Assembly: GCA_014238055.1 (NCBI GenBank)
Contig: JABABV010000001.1
Coordinates: 120,938-184,937 of the forward strand
Length of the DNA: 64,000 bases
Direction of reading: 5' to 3'
Source of the DNA: Mycoplasmatales bacterium
GTDB taxonomy: Bacteria > Bacillota_I > Bacilli_A > Mycoplasmatales > JABABV01
The notes below the pieces were generated by a model that worked only from the letters and a program-made list of their open reading frames with translations, ran no database searches and was not told where the DNA came from. The position numbers and the translations under genes are program-made. Of this stretch, positions 25,425-37,447 are shown one piece after another. Position 1 is the stretch's first letter. Every line of letters starts with the position of its first letter.

Positions 25425-26429
25425 ATTATCGAAGCAACGATTAACGATCTACTCATTATTGGAGCAGGACCTACAGGACTATATAGTGGGACTTATGCCG
25501 GATTAAGAAATTTAAGCGGTATGATCGTTGAAGCTAATGATAGTTATGGAGGACAACCGAAATATCTTTTTGGCGATAAATACGTTTATGACTTTCCTGG
25601 TTTTGTAAAAATTACAGGATTAGAAATTGCTGAAAATCTTTATCAACAATATCTTTATAACGCTCCTGATTTTAAATTAATCTTAAATCAAGATATCGCT
25701 AATATCGAAAGAGATAAAATTACTAATCATTTTATAGTATCTTTTACAAATCAAGAAACTCATATTTTTAAAAAGATCTTAGTAACTAGTGGTAACGGTA
25801 AATTCTCGCCTCGTAAAATGCCAAAATTAGCAAAACAAACATTCGATAATCTGCATTATAAAATTTCTGACAAAATTGATTGTAAAAATAATTTAATTAT
25901 TTTTGGTGGTGGTGATAGCGCAATTGATTGAGCTAATCATTTCCAAGAAAAACATCCAAATATTAATATTTATGTTATCCATCGTCGCGTAGAATTTCGT
26001 GCTAAAACAGCTAACATTAATAAAGCTAAGAAAAATAACATTAAATTTTATAACGGATATCAAGTAGTAGATTTCGTAACTGATAAAAAAAGTGTTAAAA
26101 GTGTTACTATCAAAAACGAAGATCAAACTTTAACATTAACGGCAGATCATTTCATTGTCCAATATGGACAAATTTGTAATCCTCTTAAGAATCCTATTTT
26201 TGACAATATTATTAAAGGTCATTTAAATAAGTTTAAAGTAGATTCAAGACAAGCTACGAACATAGCTGATATTTATGCAGCCGGGTCTTGTTCTACTTTC
26301 GTTGGTAAAACTCATGTAATCAGTTCTGATTTAGGTGATGCTGTTAATGCTATTACTTCAATCGCCAAAGATTTAAACCCTAAACTAAGCCCAATTTTCT
26401 ATACTTCAGTCCTTAAAAATAAAAAGTAA
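25425..26429 (+). CDS. ferredoxin/flavodoxin-NADP+ reductase (thioredoxin-reductase-like, no CxxC), apparent ATT start
   Basis: DLLIIGAGPTGLYSGTYAGLR ... GGQPKYLFGDKYVYDFPGF ... NGKFSPRKMP ... LIIFGGGDSAIDWANHF ... IYAAGSCS; the FAD motif lies upstream of the first in-frame ATG; TAG directly precedes ATT at 25425. Confidence 0.88.
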
Positions 26430-26458
26430 ATAATCGAAATGATTATTTACTTTTTTTT
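26421..26458. terminator. bidirectional intrinsic terminator
   Basis: aaaaagtaaataatc-gaaa-tgattatttactttttttt. Confidence 0.8.
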
Positions 26459-26634
26459 CCTGCAACATAGTCGTGGTAACGTTGAACAACTTGAGAATGT
26501 TTATTGATTGAATCTATTATACCTTCTATAAAACCTACAGTTAATAAAATAACTAATAATATAATACCAATGATTAGTAATATTTCAACTATTCGTGTTT
26601 GGTTTTTTATAAAAAATAGAGTTTGTTTCATCAA
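26443..26634 (-). CDS. small single-TM membrane protein
   Basis: MMKQTLFFIKNQTRIVEILLIIGIILLVILLTVGFIEGII...; complete ORF. Confidence 0.5.
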   Translation of the reverse strand: MMKQTLFFIKNQTRIVEILLIIGIILLVILLTVGFIEGIIDSINKHSQVVQRYHDYVAGKKSK

Positions 26635-26679
26635 TTATCAAGTTTCCTTTTTCTTTTATTGGCGAATTAAAAATTCAAA

Positions 26680-26757
26680 TGGGGCGAACAACGGGACTCG
26701 AACCCGCGCATGCTGGAACCACAATCCAGTGTGTTAACCGACTTCACCATGCTCGCC
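26680..26757 (-). tRNA. tRNA-His(GTG) with encoded G-1 and CCA
   Basis: cloverleaf GGCGAGCATGGTGAAGTCGGTTAACACACTGGATTGTGGTTCCAG...GGTTCGAGTCCCGTTGTTCGCCCCA; anticodon GTG. Confidence 0.93.
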
Positions 26758-26831
26758 ATTTTATACAATTTTACCGCCAATATTATAAAAGATTAATTTT
26801 ATTAAGTCAATATTTATTTTATATTATTTAA

Positions 26832-28730
26832 TTAGACTACTAATTCAACGATATTTCCGTGATCTTCATTTTCAAAATGTATAATATTTCCAACTGAAGT
26901 TTTATAAATACGATTTTGAAAAAATCAACGACCATCACCATTAAAATTTAAATAGTTATTCCCGTTTCAATTATTATTACCTAGTGCTACTTTTTTAATT
27001 AAATCGTGACTGTTTGGTTCACTAGAATTAGTAGTATTTTTAACAAAATACATGTAGCCACTTTGATCACCAGATAAAAAAGGTTGACTTTGATATGCAA
27101 ATAAATCATCAGTTCGGTGAACTTTATTAATATCAGCATTTTTAGGAGTTGTTGTTTTAGTAGTAGCTTTTAAATTATTTTTAATATTTAAGTTATTAAA
27201 AATATCGCTATAATTTAATTTAGTATAATCTTTATAAGACGTTAAGTGGTCTTTGCCACCTTTGTCAAAAACGACTCAATCATATTTAACGTTAGTGTAA
27301 CCGCCAAAAAAGTAATTGTTGTTATTACGATTTAAAAACGATATTGGTGCTCCATAATTCATTTGTTTTAGCAAATCTCTATATAACTGTAAAGTTTCAG
27401 AATTTTGTTTATAATCAAAATAATTATAGATCGACCCAAGATAATTATACCTTATTGCATAATCTTCGTAAAATCCATTAACTCTACTCGGAACTCCAGC
27501 ATATGAATCAGGAGATATTCCGTTGTTCGATACTGCTAAAGGATCGCATAATGCCATTTGTGTATAATCGCGAACGAGCGCTTCATCATAATCAAGAGCA
27601 TATAACATATTATTTCATGGATAACTAGCGATTGCTGAGTTATCAAAATCACTACTTATTTCTAATTCTGCTGAACTATTATTATTAAATAAATTAGCCA
27701 TTTTATCAACATCAGAAAAAGTTGAATCGGAAGAATTAACCATACTCATTAACGATGAACCCATCAATGATGTCGGCTGATTTGCAAGGGTCATTTTTGG
27801 ATTTAAATCATTAACGTCAGGAATATCATTATTTTTATTTTCTAAATAACCATTAAAAGCATCGTATCAATTACTATATTTATCTTTATTTGCATTTTGA
27901 AAATTAGAAACTATATTATTAGAACTATTAAATTTACGATCATTTAAATATTCATTTATAGATTCTTTATTTCAACCTTCATCGAAAAGGTTTTTAACTT
28001 TTTTACCATCATAATAATAATTTTTACTGTTTATTCTATTGTCAGACTTATTATTATAATTTTTATAATAAGTATTAAATAGATGATGCATATATTCATG
28101 TTGCATCACGTATTCGATATCTTGTTCACGTTCTTGTTGAGTTACAGTATCGATTGAAGTTGCGAATACATTTGTTGGATTTAATCTAATAACATCTTCA
28201 TAAGGAGTATACGTTCCTAAACTATCTGGACCCATATTGGGAGGATCGATATAGATAGTTTTTAAAGTCACTATTTCTGGACCATGAAACATTTCTTTTA
28301 GAAAATAATTTAAATAAAAATCTTTTAAACTATCTTTATTTAAATAAAAACCATCATACTTTATCCCATCACTATCGATATGTTTTTTATATTCTATAAT
28401 TGCAAAATAATTATTTCCTGGAATAGTTAATTCGATCGTTTTACTATTTTCTGTAATCGTTGGTTCGTCTGCTTTCGCATAACTATTAGTATATCTATTT
28501 GGATTTCCATTATTAAAAAAGAAATAGAAAGATAATAAAACAGCAAAAACAATCGCTACAGAAAGTCCTAAAATTATGCCATTATAAAATAAATAATGAC
28601 GTCTTCTTTTTCGAAAGTTATGAGTATCATTATTTAAGCTTTCGATTTTATCATCGATATCGTCGTTTAAATTTATATCTTTTTCTTCTAAATCATTTAC
28701 ATCATTTTTTTTATTATCTTTATTATCCAT
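26832..28730 (-). CDS. membrane-anchored zinc metalloprotease-like protein (possibly the mycoplasmal MYPU_1760-type family)
   Basis: N-terminal TM after a charged cytosolic segment; EREQDIEYVMQHEYMHHLFNTYYKN has the HExxH motif; frame runs to TAA at 26832 with TGA=Trp. Confidence 0.75.
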
Positions 28731-28737
28731 AAATAAA

Positions 28738-28782
28738 ATCACCCCTATTTAACTTAATTATAAACTAAATTAGGGTGATTTC
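28738..28782. terminator. inverted repeat upstream of the metalloprotease gene / near the trmB stop
   Basis: aatcacccctattta...taaattagggtgatt. Confidence 0.55.
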
Positions 28783-28786
28783 GCAA

Positions 28787-29464
28787 TTAGGTAGTGGCAA
28801 CTAATAAGTTGATTTTGATATTTTGTTCCATAAATTTAGCTTCATATTCAGTAATAATATTTTCTTTTGCAAAAGCACTATTCTCTAAATCTAGAGTAAC
28901 TTTTTCAAAATGTCATTTATTATTATTGAAAGTTTCTAAACCGTGGGCAAACAAACTTACATTATCAGTTTTAAAATTAACTTTACCGTTTTCTATTAAT
29001 AAATTTCGATATGTGTCGACGTATCATTGGTCAACTAAACGACGTTTATGATAACGTGATTTCGGTCAAGGATCAGAAAAATTTAAAAAAATGTTAGTAG
29101 CTTTTAAATTTTTTTTAATTAAAAGTTCTGCTACTCAAGAAAAATCGCCAATAAATAAAAAGCAATTTGTTAGATTATTCTCAACGATTCCTTTTAAACA
29201 AAGTGACGCTACTGCTAAATTTTTTTCAAAACCAATAAATAATTTATCACTGTGTTTTTGAGCAAATTGAGTACAAAAGCCTCCCTTACCAGTTCCGATT
29301 TCTAAAACTATCTCTTTAAATTGATTAGCTTTAACTAATAATTTATCGATTACTTCAGCAACTGATTCATCTTTTTCTTTATAAGGATTTTCTAATTGAT
29401 AATGAATTTCTTGATTTTGTTCTAAAAATTTATTAGACCATTTTTTATGACGCATACGCATATT
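28787..29464 (-). CDS. trmB: tRNA (guanosine46-N7)-methyltransferase
   Basis: MRMRHKKWSNKFLEQNQ, LEIGTGKGGFCTQFAQKH, NFSDPWPKSRYHKRRL. Confidence 0.94.
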
Positions 29465-29489
29465 TAAAATCACACCTTTTTATTATATA

Positions 29490-30257
29490 TTATGAAATAA
29501 TTCGTTTAAATAATTCTGTATTACTAGAAGTTACTATAGTAACATGATTTCGTTTTTTCATTGGTACTACTACAATTTCAGTATTTTGTTTTTTTGTTTT
29601 TTTCATGATAAATTTAACATTTTTTTTACTTGAGATCGAAATATCATCTTCACCATAAAAAATTTCTATTTTTTTAAAATTACTTTTTTGTAAATATTTT
29701 TTATTAAAATGTTTTAGTAAAAATATTTTAAAAACTATTTTTCCTAAATATCGCTCTTTAATATTAGAGTTTTTATTATCGCTAGTTGACTTACGCATAC
29801 GAGCATAGCGTTTACGTTGTTGTTTGTTCATACGAAAGAACAATTTTATTTTTTTAGACATAAGTTTTAAATATTTAAATAAAACACTAAAAGCCCCAAC
29901 CGAAAATGCTGGTGCTATAAAAATAACTTTTTTAATATTAGCTTCAGGATGCAATGCTGATAAACGACTAGCCATAACTGCCCCTAAAGAATAGCCGACA
30001 ATAATAATTGGACGATTTAGAGCAATCGTTTCTAAGAATTTTTGTTCAATTATTGCTGTCATTTTTTTTGTATTTAAAGTTTTTTTATCTGCATTATCAA
30101 AATAATCAAAAGTAATTAAGTCTGGTTTTGGGTTTTTTTCTTCTGCTAATCAATCACTGAAATCTTCGTAATTATTTCAAGTAATTGACTTCAAACCATG
30201 AAGAAAGAATATTACTGGTTTTTTATCGTTATTTATATTTAGGTTGTTATTCATCAT
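29490..30257 (-). CDS. alpha/beta hydrolase
   Basis: VIFFLHGLKSITWNN..., IIIVGYSLGAVMASRLSALHP (GxSxG), C-terminal GEDDISISSKK and KKRNHVTIV. Confidence 0.8.
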
Positions 30258-30275
30258 AATTTAAAATTCCTTTAT

Positions 30276-31025
30276 TTAATTATTTTTATTTCCGAAAAAA
30301 TGATACATCCCAATAGCGCAAGCGATCGCTACGTTTAGAGATTCCACAGCATCATTAATCGTAATTTTTAAATGAGTTTCGACAATATCTAAAATTGATT
30401 TACTAATACCGCTACCTTCATTTCCAAATATTAAAGTTGGATTTGTAATTGTATTTTTTTGTAAAGATTGCGCATTACTACGTAAACTAGTAGCTACGTA
30501 ATTACGTTTAGTTTCAATGATTAAAGTTTCTAAATCAGCATTATCATAAATTAATAAATCGATAAAGGCGCCTTGGCTAGAAAGAACGACTTTACTATTA
30601 AAGACGCTACAACAACCAGCTGATAGAATAATTAAATCAATTCCAAAAGCTTTGGCAGTTCGTAAAATAGTTCCTAAATTACCAGGATCTTGAACTCGAT
30701 CTAAAATCAAAACTTTACTATTATGATCATTTAATATTGTTAATGCTTTTTCACGATCAGAAATTATTGGTTTATTAATTAAAGCAATAATTTTTTGCGG
30801 TGATTTAGTAGTGCTTATTTTTTGTAATACAGCTTCACTAATTAGTTCTGATTCGGGAAATTTAGCAATATCAGTAGTATAAGATTTAACTACTAAGTTT
30901 AACTCTTTTGCTTTAAATACTAAATGTTCACCTTCAACAACTAATTGATTATGAAGATCTTGATATTTACGTTGTTTTAATTTAGTTAAATATTTAACTT
31001 GAGCATTATTTACAGACATGATCAT
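30276..31025 (-). CDS. TrmH/SpoU-family RNA 2'-O-methyltransferase
   Basis: LILDRVQDPGNLGTILRTAKAFGIDLIIL, TLIFGNEGSGIS, SLNVAIACAIGMY. Confidence 0.92.
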   Translation of the reverse strand: MIMSVNNAQVKYLTKLKQRKYQDLHNQLVVEGEHLVFKAKELNLVVKSYTTDIAKFPESELISEAVLQKISTTKSPQKIIALINKPIISDREKALTILNDHNSKVLILDRVQDPGNLGTILRTAKAFGIDLIILSAGCCSVFNSKVVLSSQGAFIDLLIYDNADLETLIIETKRNYVATSLRSNAQSLQKNTITNPTLIFGNEGSGISKSILDIVETHLKITINDAVESLNVAIACAIGMYHFFGNKNN

Positions 31026-31044
31026 AATTTCACCTCATAATTTA

Positions 31045-31968
31045 TTATATTCTATTTTTTAGAAATCACGCACGAGCTTGTTCAACATCTAATTTTATCG
31101 CATCTTTTAGTTCATCGATAGAATTAAATTTTTTAGGTAGTCTTAACATAACGATTAATTCAAGTTCTATTTTATAATTATAGATATCTTTATCAAAATC
31201 TAAAATATGACTTTCTAAAGCATTTTCAGTTAAATTTTCTAAAGTTGGTTTATTAGAATTAATAATTAATGAAGGGTATTTTAAATTATCAATAATTGTA
31301 TAACCAATATAAATTCCTTGTGAAAATTCTTGATAGTTATGGTCTGGTTTTAAATTAGCTGTCTTATAACCAAGGACGCGGCCTTGTTGTTTACCATAAA
31401 CAACTTTACCAGTTATCGTAAAAGGTTCTCTCATATAGCTATTAGCAATGTTTACAAAGCCATCTGCCAATAGTTCACGTAATAGTGAAGAAGATAATTT
31501 ACGACCATTAGAAACCGTTAAAAAATCAACTACATCAGTTGGCACAATAGCGTTTAAGTCATTTGCAGAAAGTTTATTTTGTTTTCCGCAACGGAAATCT
31601 TTTCCAACTATTAAATGTTTAATATTATATTTTTCAATCAATTCTTTAATAAAGTCTACTCCAGGAGTATTCATTAATTTATCATCAAATTTAATTACAG
31701 TACAGAAATCAATTTCATCTCAAGCAAAAATATCAATACGACGTTCTAGTGGAGTGATAAAACTTGAATCAATATTGTTAATATAACAATATGGACTACG
31801 ATCAAAAGTAATAATTCCTACTTTTCATTTATGTTCAATCGCTAGTTTTTTAGCTTTTTTAACTAACTCACGATGCCCTAAATGATATCCATCAAAATAA
31901 CCAAGTACAAAAACAGTATCTTGTTTTAATTCGTTTGGTTTAGTATTTTCAAATTTAAATACTTTCAT
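31045..31968 (-). CDS. ribF: bifunctional riboflavin kinase/FAD synthetase
   Basis: VFVLGYFDGYHLGHRELV, VGKDFRCGKQ, ITGKVVYGKQQGRVLGYKTANL, QGIYIGYTII. Confidence 0.93.
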
Positions 31969-32158
31969 TAATTAATCACGTTCTTTCCAATTTTAAATTT
32001 ATTAAATATTAAACAATTATATCACAATGATATTAAAGCAAGAATAAATTACTTAAGCAATCTAAAATTATTAAAAGATATTATTTACAAATTTAGCGAA
32101 GAATTCTATAATATCTAATGTTAAAATATAATAAAATTAATATTTAGGAGATTCATTA

Positions 32159-32884
32159 ATGACTAAAGCAGAATTATTAAAAATTAGAAATGACACTTTA
32201 AAAGTTGTTGATTTCATCGAAGAAACTCATCTATATATAGATAAAGCAGATAAATTTCACTATCAAAGTGTTTCTAGCCAAATTAAAGAATTTAGCGAAG
32301 CAGTATATAGTGGTTTTGATGTTAGCGATGCTGAAAAAGAAATCATTATGAGAAAAGCTGCCAAAATTGGAAATTATATTCATAAAGTTTTTGAAAAATA
32401 TCTTAAAAATGAAACCTTTGAATTACCAAGCGTTAATAAAAAAACTGAGCACGTTGGCTCAGTTGCATTAAATAACTTTAAAAGATGATTAGAAAATAAT
32501 CAAATAGAACCATTAGTTAGTGAATTAATTTTAGTTGATCGCGTTCATAAATTAGCAGGGACGATCGATTTAATTTTTAATCGTAATAATAAAACATATT
32601 TATGCGATTTCAAAACTAGTAATGTTTCTGCAGATAGCATTGTCAAAAAGAAAGCATTATATGCTCTCCAACTGAAATATTATCAAAAATTATCAGAACT
32701 TAACGGTATTAAAATTGATGGTTTAGCTGTTTTATTTATTAATAAACGCAGTGGTTTAATAAACATTGTTATTATTAAAAAAGATCTTTCTAACGATGCT
32801 CAAGAAATCGTTGAAGCTAAATTAGAAAACAAAGATAATCAAAAAGATTTAAATAGCGACTATATTAATAAATATATTAATTAA
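32159..32884 (+). CDS. PD-(D/E)XK nuclease-like protein
   Basis: HKLAGTIDLIFNRNNKTYLCDFKTSN...YALQLKYYQKL: RecB-like G-x-x-D...D-x-K...Q..Y. Confidence 0.7.
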
Positions 32885-32888
32885 AATT

Positions 32889-33746
32889 CTATGCCCACAT
32901 TCCTTTATGAACTTTAACTTCATTGTTAATTTTTTTTAAAATGGCGAACGGTTTTCGATCAACTAAAGCGAGAGCAATTTCATCTTTCAATTTAAGTTTA
33001 ATCGTTAAACCGTTTTTTAGTTTTTTAATTTTTTCTAAATCGTCGATATTAATAATTTCTTTAGTTCAAGCTTTTTCAATTGAAATTAACGATTCTCAAT
33101 TAATTGCTTCTAATTCAGTAGTGTCATTAATTTCAAACGCTCCAGATTCAATTCTCGTTAATTTACTCATAACTGCTCCACATTTTAATTGAGAGCCGAT
33201 ATCATGAATTAAAGATCTAATATAAGTTCCTTTACTAACAGCACAAGTAAATTCTCATGTATTATCATCTACTTTATTAATATTAATAATTTTTTTGATA
33301 GTTACTGGACGAGCTTTAATTTCAACTTCAAGACCTTCTCTAGCGTATTTGTATAAACGTTTTCCATTAACTTTAATAGCACTATATATTGGGGGCATTT
33401 GTTGATAATCACCAACAAATGCCTTTATTGTATCGATAATTTTTTGATCGTTCAACTTCGTTAAATCAATAAGACTATTTGTTTTAACGTCGCCTCAAAT
33501 ATCATAAGTATCGCTAGTGAAACCAAGCTTCATTTCTAATTTATAAGTTTTGGCATCATTTACTAAATATTCAATTATTTTAGTTGCTTTGTTAACTGCC
33601 ACTACTAAAACGCCAGTAGCTTCTGGATCTAACGTACCGCAATGACCTACTTTTTTAATATTCAATAATTTTCGAACACGAGCAACCACTCCAAAACTGC
33701 TCATTCCAGATGGTTTGTTGATTATTAATAATCCATTTTTATTCAT
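32889..33746 (-). CDS. truB: tRNA pseudouridine55 synthase
   Basis: [79 protein letters not shown]. Confidence 0.96.
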
Positions 33747-33928
33747 TAAAATACACCTCTTTAGTTTTTCGTCTTTAGTTTTATATTATATATTATTATT
33801 AAAAGATTGATAAAAAATACTATATATAATAAAATTATTATATATAATATAAAGCAATTTATTAAATACAATAATTCAAAATTTATTAATGTAAAAGAAT
33901 GAAAATCAATTATATTTAAGGCGGAAGA

Positions 33929-34969
33929 ATGAAAAAAATTTTAAAAAGTATTATAGTTAGTACAGCTATAGTCACACCAATAACTTCTGTAGCGCTAAGT
34001 ATAGTTAGTTGTGGCCACAATAGTGCAACTACAAACGATTGAAACTCATTTAAACAATCTGCTAAAAAAGATAGCACTAACCACATTATGAATATTATAA
34101 ATGCATTAAATAAAAAATCATCAAATTTTTCAATACAAAGTTGAGCAGAAAACGGATATTCTGATAGTGATTTTTCAACAACTCTTACAGTTGACGATGC
34201 TAATCAAACGTTATCGCTAACAGTAACGAATGATTATTTAAAAAATAATGGTATTTTAAATATTAAATATAATAAGCAAAAATACGATATTAATTATTGA
34301 AATATTACTAAAGAACCAAAAGCTGGAGAAGCAGTTCAATGATTAAATATTAAACGTCACGTTAAAGACTTGAGCGCTAAAGATTTATTAGGTTATGCTA
34401 AAAGTCAAGGCGTTGCAACTCGTTGAGCCGCTAGTGATAATCCTCATTTTGATATTTATGGTGGCGTCTTTAACGGTGCTATGGATACTGATAACACTAA
34501 CAAAGATTACACCGTAACTGCTATTATTTCAATCGATAAAGGTAATGGTAGTCCAGATAAAAATGCTTATTTAAACGTTCATCCAATTCAAGCTACTTAC
34601 ACGATGGATGTAGGTTTTAATTACAATCTTAAAGAATGAAATTTTAAATCTATTAATCAAAGAACTAGTCTATCATATTTTTACGATAGAATTTCAGATG
34701 TAATCCACGCATCAGTAGATGCTAAAGATTTTACAATTGATCCAGGAATTAAAGCAGCTATAGATGGACATTGAGGTTCTGGGACTTGAGACAAAAATAT
34801 TACTGTAAAACATGCTGATGTCTTACGAAATATAGATCAATGAACAATAATAACAAATGTTAACGGAACTAGTAAAGAAGCCGTCTTAACCGCTGAAGGT
34901 AAAAATTTTAACGAAAAAGAGCAATCAGTCGACGGTTATAGTGATGATATTTGAACTGTAACAATATAG
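33929..34969 (+). CDS. lipoprotein, modular paralogous family (copy 1)
   Basis: MKKILKSIIVSTAIVTPITSVALSIVSCGHN lipobox; repeat modules WNSFKQSAKKDS..., ending YDINYW / YNLKEW. Confidence 0.85.
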
Positions 34970-35002
34970 GAATATAATTAACAAATTTAGTTTGGAGTTA
35001 AT

Positions 35003-36091
35003 ATGAAAAATACTAAAAAAAATTTAAAACTATTATTTTCATCTACTGCATTAGTTGCGATAGTGGGATCGGCCAGTTCGACAGTTGTTAGTTGTGGTCA
35101 TAAAAGTAGTCCTCCTTCTCCTTCAACGTTATGGAAAAATTTTAAATCAGCAGCTAAAAACCAAAGTACTACTGACATCGTTAATAGTATGAAAATAATA
35201 TCTTGAGTAAATAATATATATAGCGATAGTGATTATACTGTTGATTTTGAAGCGAATGATAATTCGAAACAGATTGTTGATACGATAACTAATAATGTTT
35301 TAAAAAACAATGCTGTTATATCAATTAATTTTTCGGCAAATCACCCAACTTATAATATTAAAAATTGATCTATTATAACATTACCTGAAAATTCTAAAGC
35401 AATTCAATGAGCAAATATTAAGCGTCATACTAAAAATATTACTGCTGAAACTTTAGGAAACCAAGCTATTAAAGCTAAAACAGCAGGTTGAAAAACAGGT
35501 GATAAAGCTGTTTTTGATACATTTAGTGATGGTATTATGGGTGATCCCGAAATTAAAATTGACGATACTAACTTCACTTTAACAGGGATAATTTCGATTA
35601 ATAAAGGTAGTGCGGCTCGTAATTCTTACGGTGACGTAAATCCTCTTTACGTAACTTATAGATTCGAAGACCAAATCCCATATAATATAAGTAATTGACT
35701 TTTTGATAGTTCTAAAAAACAACGAGTTTCTTGAAAATTATTTACAAATAATGCTAATAATTATATTAGTGATTCAGCTAATGTAATTAATGGAAATACT
35801 ATTATAAAAGGTCTTATTGATAAATTAAAGGCAAAACACAATTGAACAGATCTTAATTTAATTGATGTTTCTGACAATCAAGGGACTGGCGAGTTCGGAC
35901 CACAACCAGGTAGACCGGGCGTATCTCCTTTTTACGGTTGACTTTTGACTTTTAATAAAGGTCCAAAAAGCGAAAATAGAACAATGACTTTACAAGCAAT
36001 TTTTCACAACTTTAATTATCCTACAAAAGGTGGGACTCCAATAGGAGATGGTTTCGATCCAGCCGATCCAAACACTTGAGAAGTTATTTAA
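35003..36091 (+). CDS. lipoprotein, modular paralogous family (copy 2)
   Basis: MKNTKKNLKLLFSSTALVAIVGSASSTVVSCGHK; LWKNFKSAAKNQSTTDIVNS; YNIKNW/YNISNW. Confidence 0.85.
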
Positions 36092-36097
36092 AACAAT

Positions 36098-36131
36098 AAA
36101 AAATCAGTAATGCGATATTACTGATTTTTTA
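36098..36131. terminator. bidirectional intrinsic terminator
   Basis: aaaaaatcagtaat-gcgat-attactgatttttt. Confidence 0.8.
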
Positions 36132-36132
36132 T

Positions 36133-37266
36133 TTACTTAACCGCTTTAACTGTTTTAACGATTGGATTATTATTTTTTATTTCATCTGAAATAAAATAAT
36201 TGATAACTGGGTTTTTAATTTTTTGTGGACGCGAACTAAATAATCAATAATAAACAATCATACTAAATCCGGTAATTAACATTACGAATACGATTGAAGA
36301 AATTAATAATTGTACGAATCCTAATCAAATAAATACATAACCAGTAAATTCGTTTTTGAAAAATCCTGCTAATAATATTGAAGCAAAAGCTTGTGTTATT
36401 AACGAGAATGCATATGATGCATAATGCGTTTTAAAATTTCCTCTTCAAACTTTAAAGAATGATATGTAAGTTATTAAAGTCGTTACTGAACCAACAGCAT
36501 ATAAGCTATATATTCAGAATCGATGTGCATCGGTGATCGTTGAAGCTGGGAAAGCTACTAAACGAGTTACGAATAATAACGGTAAAGCTGAACAATAAAT
36601 TCCAAAAGAAGAAAAATCAGCTTGTGGAGTTACGAATAAATAACGATAAGTCATTAAACAGAAAGCAATGATTGCTCCAACTAATGCTAAATATCATAAA
36701 AAGTGAATAAAAGCTGGGAATAATTGATAAATGAAACCATTTTGTGCCAGCACTGTTCCTACTGATGGACCTACAACAATAACATACATTGAAGAATCTA
36801 TATCTGATAACTTACCACGTTTTATCATGATAATTATTCATCAAATCATATGGATTAATTGTGAAGCCATTCCGATTAATCATAATGCAAATGCAAAATA
36901 ACCTAATCAATGAGTTGCTCCAAATGTTAATGTTGAAAACTCACCAATTGATAAATTATCTAATACTCCTGAAAACATAATAATCACTAATCCAACTACT
37001 GGAATATGTGAAGAAGTTTTAATCGTATTAGAATGTTTAACGTAATCACTTGGAGTTGATAATGCTCTTGATAATACTAATAAAATAAATACTAGAGCAA
37101 TAAATAACGTTAAGAACGGTACTCAAGTACCATTGAAAGTTAATTTACTATTATAGTCTGCATCGTTATGAGCAAAACTAGTTCAAGCGTTACCTAAAGT
37201 ACCTAACCCTAGTGCAATTGAACTAAGACCATAAGGCATTTTTAATAAACGTTTTTTTAAATTCAT
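36133..37266 (-). CDS. multi-TM transporter, TDT/TehA-like
   Basis: MNLKKRLLKMPYGLSSIALGLGTLGNAW...HIPVVGLVIIMFSGVLDN...HFLWYLALVGAIIAFCLM; roughly 10 TM segments; only readable with TGA=Trp. Confidence 0.65.
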
Positions 37267-37370
37267 ATTTCTTTCCATCTCTTTTCTGAGTCAGTTTATT
37301 TTTGTATAAATAAACTTAATAATAAAAATAAATAATATCAAACTTATAACTTTATTACAATATTTTTTAA

Positions 37371-37413
37371 AAAAATTCAATCTAATAAACATTTATTAGA
37401 TTGAATTTTTGTT
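37371..37413. terminator. intrinsic terminator
   Basis: aaaaaaattcaatctaataaa-ca-tttattagattgaattttt. Confidence 0.8.
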
Positions 37414-37447
37414 TATTATAAAAACTATTAATTATGTAAAAAGTTAA

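Noticed and set aside
25893-26126. 77-aa minus-strand ORF
   Set aside because: Antisense to the FNR-like reductase.
25425-26429. Classical thioredoxin reductase
   Set aside because: The CxxC redox motif expected near the NADPH domain is absent; GGGDSAIDW with NGKFSPRKMP fits the FNR type better.
28737-28782. Inverted repeat considered as a riboswitch/attenuator
   Set aside because: No known riboswitch core seen; position fits a terminator or simple hairpin.
31448-31786. 112-aa plus-strand ORF
   Set aside because: Antisense to ribF.
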